Assembly: GCA_938084085.1 (NCBI GenBank)
Contig: CALKDV010000465.1
Coordinates: 1-5,699, forward strand
Source of the DNA: an uncultured Nannocystaceae bacterium
GTDB lineage: Bacteria; Myxococcota_A; Polyangia; Nannocystales; Nannocystaceae
DNA: 5,699 bases
Direction: 5' to 3'
Both the position numbers and the translations under genes were made by a program. Position 1 is the first letter of the stretch; each line of letters begins with the position of its first letter. The notes below the pieces were generated by a model. It saw only the letters and a program-made list of their open reading frames with translations. It searched no databases and was not told the DNA's origin. Shown piece after piece: positions 4,711-5,699 of this stretch.

Positions 4711-5699
4711 TCAATCGTCGGTACAACGTTTGGTATCCGCTCGCTAGTCGCTTCGAAGAAAACTGGGCCGCGATCAGCGCGGGGGCGTCGACGCGCCACC
4801 TGTTCAACGTGGCATCGTCCGGCAGCGCCGCGCAGAAAGCACGCGCAAGCTGAGTCTCGTCCGCCGCGAGTGGCAGGCGCGCGCCCACCCGCAGACCCCG
4901 CCCCTCGGCGACCTCAAAGATCTCGGTCAGTGGCTTGAAATCAAGCGCGAGGAGGCCGAGCCCGTGCGCGAGTCCCTCCAGCAACGTCAGCGGGAGGTCG
5001 ACTTTCTTTCGCACGTGATCCGCCACGAAGAGCTGGCACCCGCAGCGCCGAACGAGCCCGTCGAAGTCATCGACGTGCCCCAACAGCTCGACCTTGCCGC
5101 TGCCAAGTTCGGCGCTGAGCGCCGAGCGCAACAGCGCCCTCGCCTCTGCGTCTCGCGCTCCCTTGGGACGACAGGCGACCACAAGGCGCCACGCCGCCCC
5201 CTCCCCGGTCGGCAACACTCGCGCGCACGTGATCAAGCGCCGCGCCGTCACCGGGTCGAGGTCGCCCGCGTACAGCAAGACCCGCGGCGTCGGCCCCGCG
5301 CGCGGCGCTCGCGTCGTCACCCCTGGGTAGATCCGTACGACCCTCGAACCGTCCAGGCCGCTCTCCACGAGTCGCGCGCGCGTGTGCTCTGACAGCGTCA
5401 CCACAGCGTCGAGCCCCCGCAAGTGCGGCACCATCCGCTCGACGCCGTCGGCCGACATGACCGTTTGGATGACGGGTCGGCGAGGCCCCGTCATCCTCAG
5501 CCCACGAACGACTCGCGAGGTGATGGCGTTGGGCGTGAAGAAGAAATGCAGCCCCTCGCGCCGGTGCGATGGACGAACGAGCTCGCTGAGGACCGAGAGC
5601 TTGGCCCTCATACTCGGCGCGTGCCCCATGGGCGCGCGTTCGACCACGCGATCAGCCGCCCCCGCACGCAGCGGATGCGCAGGATCGCCGAAGTACGTG
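4676..5699 (-). CDS. Glycosyltransferase, GT4-like (5' partial, continues past the right edge)
   Basis: The frame is open from 5698 to the TGA at 4678-4676, giving 340 residues with no start of its own, so the true N-terminus lies beyond the window. The first visible residues, TYFGDPAHPLRAGAADRVVE, read as ordinary mid-domain sequence, which argues against the internal GTG at 5647 as the start. Visible features of a GT-B enzyme are a connecting region AVVTLSEHTRARLVESG (98-114) followed by VVRIYPGV (120-127), which resembles the inter-domain segment of GT4. The donor-domain strand is VLLYAGDLD (140-148), KVELLGHVDDF comes at 202-212, and the nucleotide-sugar loop VDLPLTLLEGLAHG lies at 233-246. 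The usual EX7E motif is incomplete: Glu241 is present, but the position 8 residues earlier is Val. The C-terminal helix FSSKRLASGYQTLYRRL is intact, so this enzyme is full length at that end. It is the first gene seen of the minus-strand operon and overlaps the methyltransferase by 35 nt. Donor and acceptor are unknown. Confidence 0.82.
   Translation of the reverse strand, partial: TYFGDPAHPLRAGAADRVVERAPMGHAPSMRAKLSVLSELVRPSHRREGLHFFFTPNAITSRVVRGLRMTGPRRPVIQTVMSADGVERMVPHLRGLDAVVTLSEHTRARLVESGLDGSRVVRIYPGVTTRAPRAGPTPRVLLYAGDLDPVTARRLITCARVLPTGEGAAWRLVVACRPKGARDAEARALLRSALSAELGSGKVELLGHVDDFDGLVRRCGCQLFVADHVRKKVDLPLTLLEGLAHGLGLLALDFKPLTEIFEVAEGRGLRVGARLPLAADETQLARAFCAALPDDATLNRWRVDAPALIAAQFSSKRLASGYQTLYRRLNDQHGQSKLLR

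Noticed and set aside
4676..5647. GTG at 5647 as the true start of the right-edge glycosyltransferase
   Set aside because: The frame stays open to the window edge with protein-like sequence (YFGDPAHPLRAG), and a start there would cut off most of the N-terminal domain.
1..5699. tRNA, rRNA, CRISPR array, insertion sequence or direct-repeat structure
   Set aside because: No tRNA-like cloverleaf, no regularly spaced repeats, and no transposase or integrase sequence was seen by reading both strands; short GC-rich repeats are at background level.

Overview
The window is GC-rich (roughly two thirds G+C by eye) and densely coded, with GTG starts and overlapping genes. It looks like part of a chromosome from a GC-rich bacterium. 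Lycopene cyclase plus a Brp/Blh-type carotene dioxygenase beside sugar-polymer genes would fit a Myxococcota/Bradymonadota-like or other rhodopsin-bearing aquatic lineage, but this placement is a low-confidence inference. No RNA gene, CRISPR array, transposase or integrase is visible.

Left half, plus strand. The window opens with the last 49 codons of an unidentified gene (stop at 149-151). A 12-bp palindrome and a short GC hairpin sit at its end. Next comes crtY (227-1420), a FAD-dependent lycopene beta-cyclase. Its stop overlaps the start of blh (1417-2310) by ATGA. Blh is a membrane-embedded beta-carotene 15,15'-dioxygenase. Together the two genes encode lycopene -> beta-carotene -> retinal, the chromophore of microbial rhodopsins; no rhodopsin gene lies in the window. 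After a 123-nt spacer follows a 159-aa protein of unknown function (2434-2913) with a distinctive FFAPGACRYD segment.

Right half, minus strand. Three overlapping genes converge on the left-hand set. In transcription order they are a GT4-type glycosyltransferase whose 5' end lies beyond the window (5698 to 4676), a class I SAM-dependent methyltransferase (4710 to 3994), and a second GT4-type glycosyltransferase (3997 to 2930). The overlaps (35 nt, then a 4-nt GTGA) indicate a translationally coupled operon, most likely for a surface glycan or another glycosylated, methylated product. The last glycosyltransferase ends early for its family.

The two sets meet tail to tail with 16 nt between stop codons. 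Nothing in the sequence links the glycan operon functionally to retinal synthesis, although glycosylated carotenoids are a conceivable connection. The main points for follow-up are the retinal module, the unknown 159-aa protein and the short glycosyltransferase.
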